This document shows, one piece after another, positions 48,473-56,372 of a stretch of 64,000 nucleotides of DNA (its first letter is position 1; every line of letters begins with the position of its first letter). This DNA comes from JAFARE01 sp963777285 (GTDB lineage Bacteria > Chloroflexota > Dormibacteria > Aeolococcales > Aeolococcaceae): contig CAVZPR010000001.1 of NCBI GenBank assembly GCA_963777285.1, positions 558,001 to 622,000 of the forward strand, in the 5' to 3' direction. Below the pieces are notes generated by a model. The model was not told where the DNA came from, did no database searches, and worked only from the letters and a program-made list of their open reading frames with translations. The translations under genes were made by a program, and so were the position numbers.

Positions 48473-49590
48473 CGGCCCTGACGATCGAGGCGCGCGACGG
48501 CGCGGCCCGCACCGGCGTGCTCATGACGCGGCACGGTCCGTGCCGGGTTCCCGCGTTCATGCCGGTGGGCACGCACGCCACGGTGAAGGCGATGCACCCC
48601 GACGAGGTACGCGACTGCGGCGTCGACGTCCTGCTCTGCAACGCGTATCACCTCGCTCTGCGGCCCGGCGTCGACGTGGTCGAGCGCGCCGGGGGACTGC
48701 ATCGCTTCATGGGTTGGAGCGGACCGATACTCACGGACAGCGGCGGGTACCAGCTCGTCACCCTGGACGGCGCCGCGGCCGTCGATGCGGACGGCGCGAC
48801 GTTCGTCTCGCCCTATGACGGCTCGCGCATGCGCGTCACGCCTGAGGCAGCCGTGAGCCTGCAGACGCATCTTGGCGCCGACGTCCTCATGTGCCTCGAT
48901 CACCCCGTGGCCTGGGGAACGGCCGATGCGCACGCGGAGGCGGCGACAGAGCGCACGCATCGCTGGGCTGAGCGGTGCCGGCGCGCGCATCCAGGCGAAG
49001 GGCGGCTGCTGTTCGGCATCGTCCAGGGCGGCTTCAACCCGAGCACGCGACGTGAGTCGGCGGCACGAGTTGCGGAGCTCGACTTCGACGGCAACGCCGT
49101 GGGCGGGTTGTCGGTGGGCGAGCCACTCGAGCTGATGCTCGACCTGGCCGCGGCCGTCGTCGACGAGCTGCCGCACGACCGGCCGCGCTACTTCATGGGT
49201 CTGGGCACCGACTCCGAGCTGCTGGCCATGGTGGCGCTCGGCATCGACATGTTCGACTGCGTGGTGCCCACCCGGCTGGCCCGCAACGGCACAGCGCTGA
49301 CCCCGCGCGGCCGCGTCAGCCTGCGCAACGCGGTGTACCGCGACGACGCGACACCCATCGACGCCGATTGCTCCTGCCCGGCCTGCGAGCGGTTCTCACG
49401 CGCCTATCTGCGTCACCTCTTCCAGGCGCACGAGATCCTTGCGCATCGCCTGGTCAGCATCCACAACGTCACCCACCTGTCCCGGCTCATGGACGCTGCA
49501 CGCGTGGCCATCGGCAACGGGACGCTCACGGCACTCCGCGCCGACGTCGCCGCGCGGTTGGAAGGCCAGGTGCCACCGGACCCCGGCTAA
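48469..49590 (+). CDS. tgt: queuine tRNA-ribosyltransferase
   Basis: A 373-residue TGT that swaps guanine-34 for preQ1. Catalytic and substrate motifs: PILTDSGGYQLVTL (Asp; Tyr replaces the usual Phe), LLFGIVQGGF, GGLSVGEPLELM, the nucleophile in GIDMFDCVVPTRLARNGTAL, and zinc ligands C-x-C-x2-C (CSCPAC) followed by a His in LHRLVSIHNVTH-type context (HRLVSIHNVTHL). GTG 48469 overlaps queA. Confidence 0.95.
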   Translation: MTALTIEARDGAARTGVLMTRHGPCRVPAFMPVGTHATVKAMHPDEVRDCGVDVLLCNAYHLALRPGVDVVERAGGLHRFMGWSGPILTDSGGYQLVTLDGAAAVDADGATFVSPYDGSRMRVTPEAAVSLQTHLGADVLMCLDHPVAWGTADAHAEAATERTHRWAERCRRAHPGEGRLLFGIVQGGFNPSTRRESAARVAELDFDGNAVGGLSVGEPLELMLDLAAAVVDELPHDRPRYFMGLGTDSELLAMVALGIDMFDCVVPTRLARNGTALTPRGRVSLRNAVYRDDATPIDADCSCPACERFSRAYLRHLFQAHEILAHRLVSIHNVTHLSRLMDAARVAIGNGTLTALRADVAARLEGQVPPDPG

Positions 49591-49593
49591 ACT
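49588..49593 (+). promoter_or_regulatory. -10 box for secD, leaderless type
   Basis: TAAACT overlapping the tgt stop, followed by exactly 6 nt and GTG 49600. Confidence 0.5.
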
Positions 49594-49599
49594 GGCGTC

Positions 49600-51243
49600 G
49601 TGTTCCGGATCACCGGTTTTCGGCTGGCCATCGTCGGCCTCGTGGTCTTGGGCGCGCTCTTCGTCGACGGCTTCAGCCTCGTCCCCAACGCCAACATCGC
49701 GGGCCGGGCGATCACGGTGCACAAGGGCCTCGACCTGCAGGGCGGCACCGAGCTGGTCCTCGCCGTCTGCAGGGGGCCGAACGATCCGCCGGGCGCGGAC
49801 TGCCGCAACGGTCCGCCCAACGGCGCATCGGTGAGCAGCGCGCAGCAGTCGACGCTGCCGATCATCCAGCAGCGCGTCAACGCGCTGGGTGTGTCCGAAG
49901 CGGTGGTGCAGGCGCAGGGAGACGATCAGATCCTGGTGCAGCTGCCGGGTGTCAGCCTGGACGAGGCCAAGGCGGCGGTGGGCACGACCGCGAAGCTGTA
50001 TTTCGCGACGCCGGTTGCCGGTGCGCCGCCAACCGCGCAGCAGCTGGCCCACCCCGACCAGGCGACGCGCAACTTCATCGCCGACCAGCAGAACCACTAC
50101 AACCCGGCGCAGTTCGGTGACACGCTCTACTACCCCGCGGACTACCACTGGAAGATCGACAACAACATCGACGCCAGTGACGTGCAGTCGGCCGACGTGG
50201 GCACCGACAGCCTCGGCAACATCGCCGTCGACATCACCTTCAACGGACACGGTGCCTCCGAGTGGGAAAAGATCACCAACGCTGCCTTCGCGGCGTACGA
50301 GACCAACACGACCAATCCGCCGCCGCAGGCATTCATCGCCATCTTCCTGGACAACGACGTGCTCACCGCACCGGTGGTGCAGCAGGGAGGTCAGAGCAAC
50401 CAGACGCAGATCACCGGCGGATTCAGCACCACCAGCGCGCAGCAGCTGGCCAACGACATCAACGCAGGCGCGCTGCCCGCCGAGATCGGCACCGTGCAGA
50501 CCACGGAGGTGAGCGCGACGCTGGGCAGCCAGACGGTGCAGTCGAGCATCGTCGCCGGCGCGGTGGGGCTGCTGATCGTGATCATCTTCATGATCGGCTA
50601 CTACCGGTTCCCCGGCCTGCTGGCCACGCTCGCGCTGCTCATCTACGCGGCGATCGTCTTCGCGCTCTTCATGCTCATCCCGGTCACGCTCAGCCTCGCC
50701 GGTCTGGCTGGCTTCGTGCTCAGCGTGGGCATGGCGGTCGACGCCAACGTGCTCATATTCGAGCGAACGCGCGATGAGCTTCGCCACGGCCGCGGTGTCG
50801 CGCTGGCGGTGGAGACCGGATTCCGCCGTGCGTTTCCGGCCATTCGTGACAGCAACATCTCGACGATCATCGCCTGCCTGGTGCTGTTCGCTTTCGGCAC
50901 CAGCGTGGTGCGCGGATTCGCACTCACCCTGGGCATCGGCGTCATCGTGTCGTTCTTCACGGCGATCACCGTCACCCGGTCGCTGTTCGCCTGGGTGCTG
51001 CGCTGGCGAATCGGGCGCAACCCGACCCTCTACACGCAGATCCACGAGGAGTACGAGGAGCGTCCCCCCGGGGACGGTTCGACATCGTGCGCGCGCGCAA
51101 CTGGTACTTCGCCGGGTCTCTGGCGATCATCATCCCCGGGATCCTGGCGATCATCGTCTGGGGCTTCAACCTGGGGATCGACTTCCGCGGCGGCAACCGC
51201 CTCGACGTGCACCTGGCCAATCCGGCCACGCAGGCGCAGGTGA
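49600..51243 (+). CDS. secD: protein-export membrane protein SecD (frame doubtful at its end)
   Basis: SecD drives late protein export with the proton gradient. Visible parts are an N-terminal helix, GLDLQGGTELVLAVCRG, the large periplasm-type P1 domain (about 50-300; QQRVNALGVSEAVVQAQGDD) and six helices with GFVLSVGMAVDANVLIFERT. The frame runs on to 51243, 157 bp into secF, and after about EEYEERPPGD it is no longer protein-like. One extra base in the C6G4 run at 51064-51073 would join it in frame to secF (…RPPRGRFDIVRARNWYF), making a SecDF fusion; otherwise the real stop has been lost. The start is GTG 49600. Confidence 0.9.
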   Translation: MFRITGFRLAIVGLVVLGALFVDGFSLVPNANIAGRAITVHKGLDLQGGTELVLAVCRGPNDPPGADCRNGPPNGASVSSAQQSTLPIIQQRVNALGVSEAVVQAQGDDQILVQLPGVSLDEAKAAVGTTAKLYFATPVAGAPPTAQQLAHPDQATRNFIADQQNHYNPAQFGDTLYYPADYHWKIDNNIDASDVQSADVGTDSLGNIAVDITFNGHGASEWEKITNAAFAAYETNTTNPPPQAFIAIFLDNDVLTAPVVQQGGQSNQTQITGGFSTTSAQQLANDINAGALPAEIGTVQTTEVSATLGSQTVQSSIVAGAVGLLIVIIFMIGYYRFPGLLATLALLIYAAIVFALFMLIPVTLSLAGLAGFVLSVGMAVDANVLIFERTRDELRHGRGVALAVETGFRRAFPAIRDSNISTIIACLVLFAFGTSVVRGFALTLGIGVIVSFFTAITVTRSLFAWVLRWRIGRNPTLYTQIHEEYEERPPGDGSTSCARATGTSPGLWRSSSPGSWRSSSGASTWGSTSAAATASTCTWPIRPRRRR

Positions 51244-52034
51244 TCGCGGCGGTGGAATCGGTCGCCGGAGACCTGCGCCCGCAGGTCGAGGCGGAGGCCG
51301 GCAACCACTGGGCCATCTCCACGCTTCCCTCCGACGTCGGCCGCATCGACCAGATCGACGCCGCGCTGCAGAAGCCGCCGCTCGGCATCGCCACCAAGAA
51401 CGGTCAACCAGACGTGCAGGTGCAGCAGGTGGGGCCGACGATCGCCGCCAACCTCGTGTCCACCGCGATCATCCTCATCCTGGTCAGCGCGGCTCTGATC
51501 GCGATCTATCTCGCGTTCGCGTTCCGACGGCAGCGCAGCATCTCGCCGTGGCGCTTCTCCGCGTGCACCTTCTTGAAGTTGCTGCACGACGTGTTCGTGC
51601 TGGCCGGGATCTGGGCGATCCTGGGCCACTTCAGCGACCTGGGGCAGGTCGACGAGCTCTTCGTCACCGCGGTGCTGACCTCGGTCGCGTTCTCCATCCA
51701 CGACACGATCGTGGTGTTCGACCGCGTGCGCGAGAACCTGCGCGTGGGGCCGCGTCTCACCTTCGACCAGGTGATCAACCTCTCGACGGTGCAGACCATG
51801 ACGCGCTCGCTGAACACGTCGCTCACCGTCATCTTCGTGCTGCTGGCGCTGGTGATCTTCGGCGGCGTCACCATCCGCGGCTTCGTGCTCGCCCTGCTGA
51901 TCGGCATCGCCACCGGCACCTACAGCTCGATCTTCAACGCGTCGACGCTGCTCGTCGCCTGGCAGAAGGCCCGCGGCGAGACGCAACACCCGTCGAAGTC
52001 GGGCCCGCGTCGCGTGCAGGTGAGAACGGCGTAG
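51087..52034 (+). CDS. secF: protein-export membrane protein SecF
   Basis: About 315 residues of SecF: WYFAGSLAIIIPGILAIIVW, GIDFRGGNRLDVHLAN, VGPTIAANLVSTAIILIL and FSIHDTIVVFDRVRENLR (the conserved Asp/Arg motif), with six helices and TRSLNTSLTVIFVLLALVIF. Family-typical residues RGRFDIV lie just upstream of GTG 51087 in the same frame without any standard start, suggesting that it is either fused to secD through a single-base error or begins earlier at a non-standard codon. Confidence 0.92.
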   Translation: MRARNWYFAGSLAIIIPGILAIIVWGFNLGIDFRGGNRLDVHLANPATQAQVIAAVESVAGDLRPQVEAEAGNHWAISTLPSDVGRIDQIDAALQKPPLGIATKNGQPDVQVQQVGPTIAANLVSTAIILILVSAALIAIYLAFAFRRQRSISPWRFSACTFLKLLHDVFVLAGIWAILGHFSDLGQVDELFVTAVLTSVAFSIHDTIVVFDRVRENLRVGPRLTFDQVINLSTVQTMTRSLNTSLTVIFVLLALVIFGGVTIRGFVLALLIGIATGTYSSIFNASTLLVAWQKARGETQHPSKSGPRRVQVRTA

Positions 52035-52078
52035 GTTTCTCCCGCCAGGGAGGATGCGCGGTGTCGTCGGTGGCATGA

Positions 52079-52200
52079 ACGGAGGAGGTGAGGCCCCGAA
52101 GGGGGCGTCTCGGAGCCGCGGTGGTCCCCGCGGCGCGAGCCGAAGGCGAGACCGCGAAGCGGTCGAGACGTGTCCCCCAGAGGGGCCTCACCTCCTCCGT
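52079..52200. repeat. 122-bp palindromic element between secF and rimP
   Basis: Perfect 19-bp terminal inverted repeats: ACGGAGGAGGTGAGGCCCC (52079-52097) and its complement (52182-52200). Interior hairpins are GCCGCGG/CCGCGGC and GACCGC-GAA-GCGGTC (52150-52164). In reverse orientation its core aligns with the element at 53698. No coding sequence is seen in the 216-bp gap. Confidence 0.8.
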
Positions 52201-52250
52201 CGGGCCACACGCCGAGCGCTCCTCCTCCGGACGATACCGACCCCGTGCAT

Positions 52251-52718
52251 ATGAACAGCGACACGCCGCCTGACTTCGACGCCCTGCTGCGACCGGCGCT
52301 GAGCCATCTGGGTGTCGAGCTGCTCGACGTGCAGTGGTCGGGCAGGGGCAAGGGCGCGGTGCTGCGGCTGACGATCGATCGCGAGGGAGGCGTGACGCTC
52401 GACGACTGCGAGCGTGCCTCCAACACGGCGTCGGCGGTGCTCGACGCCTACGACCCGATACAGAGCGCGTACCGGCTCGAAGTGTCGTCCCCCGGGGCGG
52501 AGCGTCCGCTGCGCTCACTGCCGGAGTGGCGGGCGGCGCTGGGGAGGCGGGTCAACGTGCGCGCCGGCGGACCGGACGGCGAGGTGGTCGTCGAGGGTCG
52601 CCTGATCGCCGTGAGCGAGCTTGCGGTGGAGCTCGAGGTGCGCGACCGGCGCACCGCCCGCGTCCGCTCGGTGCCCCTGGCAGACGTTCTCGCGGCGCGC
52701 ATCGTGGTCGACATCTGA
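52251..52718 (+). CDS. rimP: ribosome maturation factor RimP
   Basis: A 155-residue RimP for 30S assembly: LSHLGVELLDVQWSGRGKGA, VLRLTIDREGGVTLDDCERA, SAYRLEVSSPGAERPLRS and a C-terminal SH3-like barrel (VVEGRLIAVSELAVELEVRD). ATG 52251 is preferred; GTG 52245 is an alternative. It overlaps nusA (TGATG), as in most bacteria. Confidence 0.93.
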   Translation: MNSDTPPDFDALLRPALSHLGVELLDVQWSGRGKGAVLRLTIDREGGVTLDDCERASNTASAVLDAYDPIQSAYRLEVSSPGAERPLRSLPEWRAALGRRVNVRAGGPDGEVVVEGRLIAVSELAVELEVRDRRTARVRSVPLADVLAARIVVDI

Positions 52719-53681
52719 TGAGCGCGGACGCGGACGCCGAGCCGCTGGCGGCGCTGCACGACGCCGCCCTCGAGACGCACCTCGACGCCGCCGAGATCGC
52801 CCGCGCGGTGGAGGCGGCGGTCGCGACCACGTACCGCCGCCTGGTGGACGACGACCCCGCGATCCGCGCTCGGGTGGACCTCGCCAGCGGCCGCTGGGCC
52901 GTGTACCGCACCGGCGAGACCGGGGAGGAGCAGGTCACCGTGGCCCTCGCCGACTTTCCCCGGCAGGCGGCCGCGGCGGCGCGGCAGGCGGTGGCGGAGC
53001 GGCTCTCGGTCGCGACCAACCGCCGGGTCCTCGCCGAGGCCGCCGAGCACCACGGCCAGCTGATCGACGCCATCGTGGAGCGCCCGGCCGGCCGCTCCTG
53101 GTACGTCGACGCGGCCGGCGTCCCCGGCTACCTGCCCCCGGAGGAGCAGATCCCGGGCGAGCGGCTGCAGCGCCGGCAGCATCTGAAAGTGGTCGTGCTC
53201 GAAGGCCGCCGCCGGGTGCACGACGCGGTGGTCGTAGTGTCGCGGACCCATCCCATCCTGCTGCAGCGCCTGCTGGAGCAGGAGGTGCCCGAGCTGCATG
53301 AGCGGGCAAGTGGTGATCCGCGGCATCGCCCGCGAGCCGGGGCGCCGCACCAAGGTCGCGGTCGAGGCGCCAGCCGAGGACATCGACCCCCAGGGCGCGT
53401 GCATCGGCCCGCGGGGCGTGCGCCAGCGGGCGGTGACCTCCGAGCTCGGCGAGGAGCAGGTGCAGATCATCGCCTGGTCCGCCGACCCGGCCACGCTCGT
53501 GGCGAACTCCCTGAGCCCCGCCTCGGTCGTCGCCGTCACGCTCGACGACGTGACCGGCACCGCCCGCGTCCAGGTGCCGGCCGATCAGCTCTCGCTCGCC
53601 ATCGGCCGCGCCGGCGAGAACGCCAGGCTGGCAGCTCGCCTGAGCGGCTGGCGGATCGACATCCACGCCGCGCCGGAGTGA
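52718..53681 (+). CDS. nusA: transcription factor NusA, frame broken at 53303
   Basis: About 321 residues when rejoined. Frame one carries the N-terminal RNA-polymerase-binding domain (LDAAEIARAVEAAVATTYRR), the S1 domain (RSWYVDAAGVPGYLPPEEQI, VVVSRTHPILLQRLLEQEVP) and stops being protein-like after ELHE. The KH domains continue in another frame: GQVVIRGIAREPGRRTKVAV, QGACIGPRGVRQRAVTSELG and QLSLAIGRAGENARLAARLS. Removing C53303 gives HEGQVVIRGIAREPG, the family consensus. Independent initiation at ATG 53298 is possible but would leave the first part without a nearby stop. A base-call error is likeliest. Confidence 0.9.
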
Positions 53682-53697
53682 GCGAAGCGCTTGATCT

Positions 53698-53831
53698 TCA
53701 GTCACAAGGCGGCCGGACACCCCTTCCGGGGACAGGTCTCGACGGCTTGGCCGTCTCGCCTTCCGCCTCGCCGCCGGGGCCGCGGCGGCTGCGACACGCC
53801 CCGTGCGGAGTGCCGGCCGCCTCGTGACTGA
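53698..53831. repeat. 134-bp palindromic element between nusA and ylxR
   Basis: Terminal inverted repeats TCAGTCACAAGGCGGCCGG (53698-53716) and CCGGCCGCCTCGTGACTGA (53813-53831), 18 of 19 paired. The core aligns with the reverse complement of the element at 52079, sharing GGGGACA, GTCTCGAC, GTCTCGCCTTC and ACGCCCC. The inner hairpin is GACGGC-TTG-GCCGTC here and GACCGC-TTC-GCGGTC there: compensatory changes keep the stem. The right arm contains the ylxR start codon. Confidence 0.78.
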
Positions 53832-54144
53832 GGATTCGAAGCCGAGCCACCCGCAGCGCACGTGCGTGGGATGCCGGCGCATCCGCCCCAAGGGCGAGCT
53901 GCTCAGGCTGGCGGTCGAGGCCGGCGGCGGTCGCGTTACGATTGACGTGAGCGGCCGGCTTCCTGGTCGCGGCGCGTACGTGTGCCGGGACACGCCGGCC
54001 GAGTGCTTGCGTCAAGCGTTGCGGAAGCGTCAGGTTTCACGCCCGCTCCGCGTGGGCCATGATGTAATCGACAACTCCGCGCTGGGCGTCCAGCTCAGCC
54101 GGCTGCACGAGGAGACGCCCCCATCGCCACCGTCAAGAAGCTGA
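53824..54144 (+). CDS. ylxR: YlxR-family RNA-binding protein
   Basis: About 106 residues of the YlxR (DUF448) fold: RTCVGCRRIRPKGELLRLAV and GRGAYVCRDTPAECLRQAL, the standard signature between nusA and infB. GTG 53824 lies in the right arm of the palindromic element; GTG 53803 would add seven residues. It overlaps infB by 22 nt. The C-terminal 25 residues beyond the fold are low-complexity. Confidence 0.88.
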   Translation: MTEDSKPSHPQRTCVGCRRIRPKGELLRLAVEAGGGRVTIDVSGRLPGRGAYVCRDTPAECLRQALRKRQVSRPLRVGHDVIDNSALGVQLSRLHEETPPSPPSRS

Positions 54145-55925
54145 CGCTGCCCGCCACGCTCACCGTCGCTGAGCTGGCCGAGCGCGTCGGCGTGTCCGCG
54201 CCGCAGGTCATCAAGTACCTGATGGCCAACGGCGTCATGGCCGCGCAGAACCAGCCCGTCGACTTCGAGACGGCGGCACTGGTCGCCGACGAGTTCGGCT
54301 TCGAGGCCGAGAGCGAGGATGCGGCTGCCGCTGCCGCAGCGGCGCAGGCGCCCGGCGCCGACGGGGCACGCCGGCGCCACCCGCTCCTCGATCTGAGCAG
54401 CGAGGACCCGGCGGCGCTCGTGTCCCGGCCGCCGGTGGCGGCGGTGCTGGGCCACGTCGACCACGGCAAGACGTCGCTCCTCGACCGCATCCGCGAGACG
54501 CGGGTCGCCGCGGGCGAGGCCGGGGGCATCACCCAGACGATCGGTGCCTACCAGGTGGACCGCAGCGGCCGGCCGATCACGTTCATCGACACCCCGGGCC
54601 ACGAGGCCTTCACCGCGATGCGTGCGCGCGGCGCAGACGTCACCGACGTCGCGATACTCGTCGTCGCCGCAGACGACGGGGTCATGCCGCAGACGGACGA
54701 GGCGTTGCAGCACGCGCGCAGCGCCGGGGTGCCGATCGTGGTGGCGGTGAACAAGGTGGACAAGGACGGGGCCAATCCCGACCGCGTCCTGCAACAGCTG
54801 GCCGACCGCGGCCTCGTGGCCGAGCAGTTCGGCGGCGACACCCCGGTGGTGCGCACCAGCGCCAAGACGGGGGAGGGGATCGACGACCTGCTCAAGACAC
54901 TGCTCGCGACGTCCGAGGTCTACGTCGACCCCAAAGCCAACCCCAAGCGCCCAGCCGTGGGCACGGTGATCGACTCGCACCTCGAGCGTGGCCGCGGCGC
55001 GATCGCCACGGTGCTGGTGCAGAACGGCACGCTGCGCGTCGGCGACATCGTCGTCGCGGGGCCGGTGTTCGGCAAGGTCCGGGCGCTCGTCGACGACACC
55101 GGCAAGCGCGTCAGCGAGGCCGGACCGAGCACGCCGTCGGTGCTGATCGGACTGCCCGACATCGTGTCGGCGGGCGAGGTCTTCCAGGTCGTGGACACGG
55201 AGCGTGCGGCGCGCGGCCTCGCGGAGCAGCGCGCCCTCGCCGAGCGGCAGCGCGCCGAGCAGCCGGTGCGGCGCATCACCCTGGCCGACCTCGCCTCGCA
55301 GGTCACCGAGGGCAAGACCAAGGCACTCAACCTGGTTCTCAAGGCGGAAGCGAACGGCTCCCTCGAGGCGCTGCGCGGCCAGATCACGAAGATCGAGGAC
55401 CCCAGCGTCAAGATCAAGATCGTCGGCGAGGGGGTCGGGGCGGTGAGCGAGTCCGACGTGAACCTGGCGGCGGTGACGGACGCGATCGTCATCGGCTTCA
55501 ACGTGCGCCCCGACGACCGGGCGCGTGCCGCCGCCGAAGACCAGGGCGTCGACGTGCGCTTCTATGAGGTCGTGTACCAGGCGACCGACGACATCGACAA
55601 GGCCATCAAGGGGATGTACGAGCCCACGATGGTGGAGATCTTCCAGGGTCGCGCCGAGGTGCGCCGTGTGTACACGGTCGACGGCCGCCCGGCGATCGCG
55701 GGGTCGCACGTCGTCGACGGACGGATCATCCGCAACGCCGTGTGTCGCGTGCTGCGCGACGGCAGGGAGATCGCGCGCAGCCGGATCGCGGACCTCAAGC
55801 GTTTCAAGGACGACGTCCGCGAGGTGGCGCACGGATACGACTGCGGCATCACGCTCGCCGACTTCAGCGAGTTCCAGGAAGGAGACATCCTCGAGGCTTA
55901 TTCCGTCGAGCAGCAGAACGCCTGA
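54123..55925 (+). CDS. infB: translation initiation factor IF-2, ATC start
   Basis: A 600-residue short IF-2. The IF2_N domain (LPATLTVAELAERVGVSAPQ, VIKYLMANGVMAAQNQPVDF) is followed by the GTPase: AVLGHVDHGKTSLLDRIRET (G1), GGITQTIGAYQV (G2), FIDTPGHEAFTAMRARGADV (G3), VVAVNKVDKDGANPDRV (G4), then domains II, C1 and the initiator-tRNA-binding C2. No ATG/GTG/TTG occurs before GTG 54192, which would cut the IF2_N domain. ATC 54123 lies 8 nt after GAGGAG, the same layout as infC, and gives a family-typical beginning (ATVKKLTLPATL). Initiation at AUC suggests feedback through IF-3. Confidence 0.93.
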   Translation: MATVKKLTLPATLTVAELAERVGVSAPQVIKYLMANGVMAAQNQPVDFETAALVADEFGFEAESEDAAAAAAAAQAPGADGARRRHPLLDLSSEDPAALVSRPPVAAVLGHVDHGKTSLLDRIRETRVAAGEAGGITQTIGAYQVDRSGRPITFIDTPGHEAFTAMRARGADVTDVAILVVAADDGVMPQTDEALQHARSAGVPIVVAVNKVDKDGANPDRVLQQLADRGLVAEQFGGDTPVVRTSAKTGEGIDDLLKTLLATSEVYVDPKANPKRPAVGTVIDSHLERGRGAIATVLVQNGTLRVGDIVVAGPVFGKVRALVDDTGKRVSEAGPSTPSVLIGLPDIVSAGEVFQVVDTERAARGLAEQRALAERQRAEQPVRRITLADLASQVTEGKTKALNLVLKAEANGSLEALRGQITKIEDPSVKIKIVGEGVGAVSESDVNLAAVTDAIVIGFNVRPDDRARAAAEDQGVDVRFYEVVYQATDDIDKAIKGMYEPTMVEIFQGRAEVRRVYTVDGRPAIAGSHVVDGRIIRNAVCRVLRDGREIARSRIADLKRFKDDVREVAHGYDCGITLADFSEFQEGDILEAYSVEQQNA

Positions 55926-55943
55926 GCACCGACTTGATCTTGC

Positions 55944-56372
55944 ATGCCCCACAGACCACGCGCGACCGCACTTCCCGACGCGCTGCGCCCGCAGCGAAGC
56001 CCGCGCCGCGAGCGGGTGGCCGAGCTGCTGCGCGAGGAGATATCGCACCTGATGATGCGTGACATGAAGGACCCACGCGTTCGTCTCGCGTCGGTCAGCG
56101 ACGTGCGCGTGTCGCCGGACCTGCGCGAGGCGCGAGTCATGATCAGCGCGCTCGGCGACGACGCGCAGCGGCGCGATGTCGTGACCGCGATGCGCCATGC
56201 GGAGGGCTTCGTGCGGGCTGAGCTCGGTGACCGCCTGGAGAGCCTTCGCAGCGTGCCGCACCTGCGCTTCGAGCTCGACGAATCGATCGAGTACAGCGTG
56301 CGTGTCAGCTCGCTGCTGCGCGATCTTGGAGAAGGCCCCGGCGCAGCAAGCACCGTGGGCGGCACGGAATGA
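55944..56372 (+). CDS. rbfA: ribosome-binding factor A
   Basis: A 142-residue KH-fold 30S maturation factor: RRERVAELLREEISHLMMRD, DPRVRLASVSDVRVSPDLRE and LRSVPHLRFELDESIEYSVR. The N-terminal 20 residues are Arg/Pro-rich. It follows infB by 18 nt and overlaps nrnA by 4 nt. Confidence 0.93.
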   Translation: MPHRPRATALPDALRPQRSPRRERVAELLREEISHLMMRDMKDPRVRLASVSDVRVSPDLREARVMISALGDDAQRRDVVTAMRHAEGFVRAELGDRLESLRSVPHLRFELDESIEYSVRVSSLLRDLGEGPGAASTVGGTE

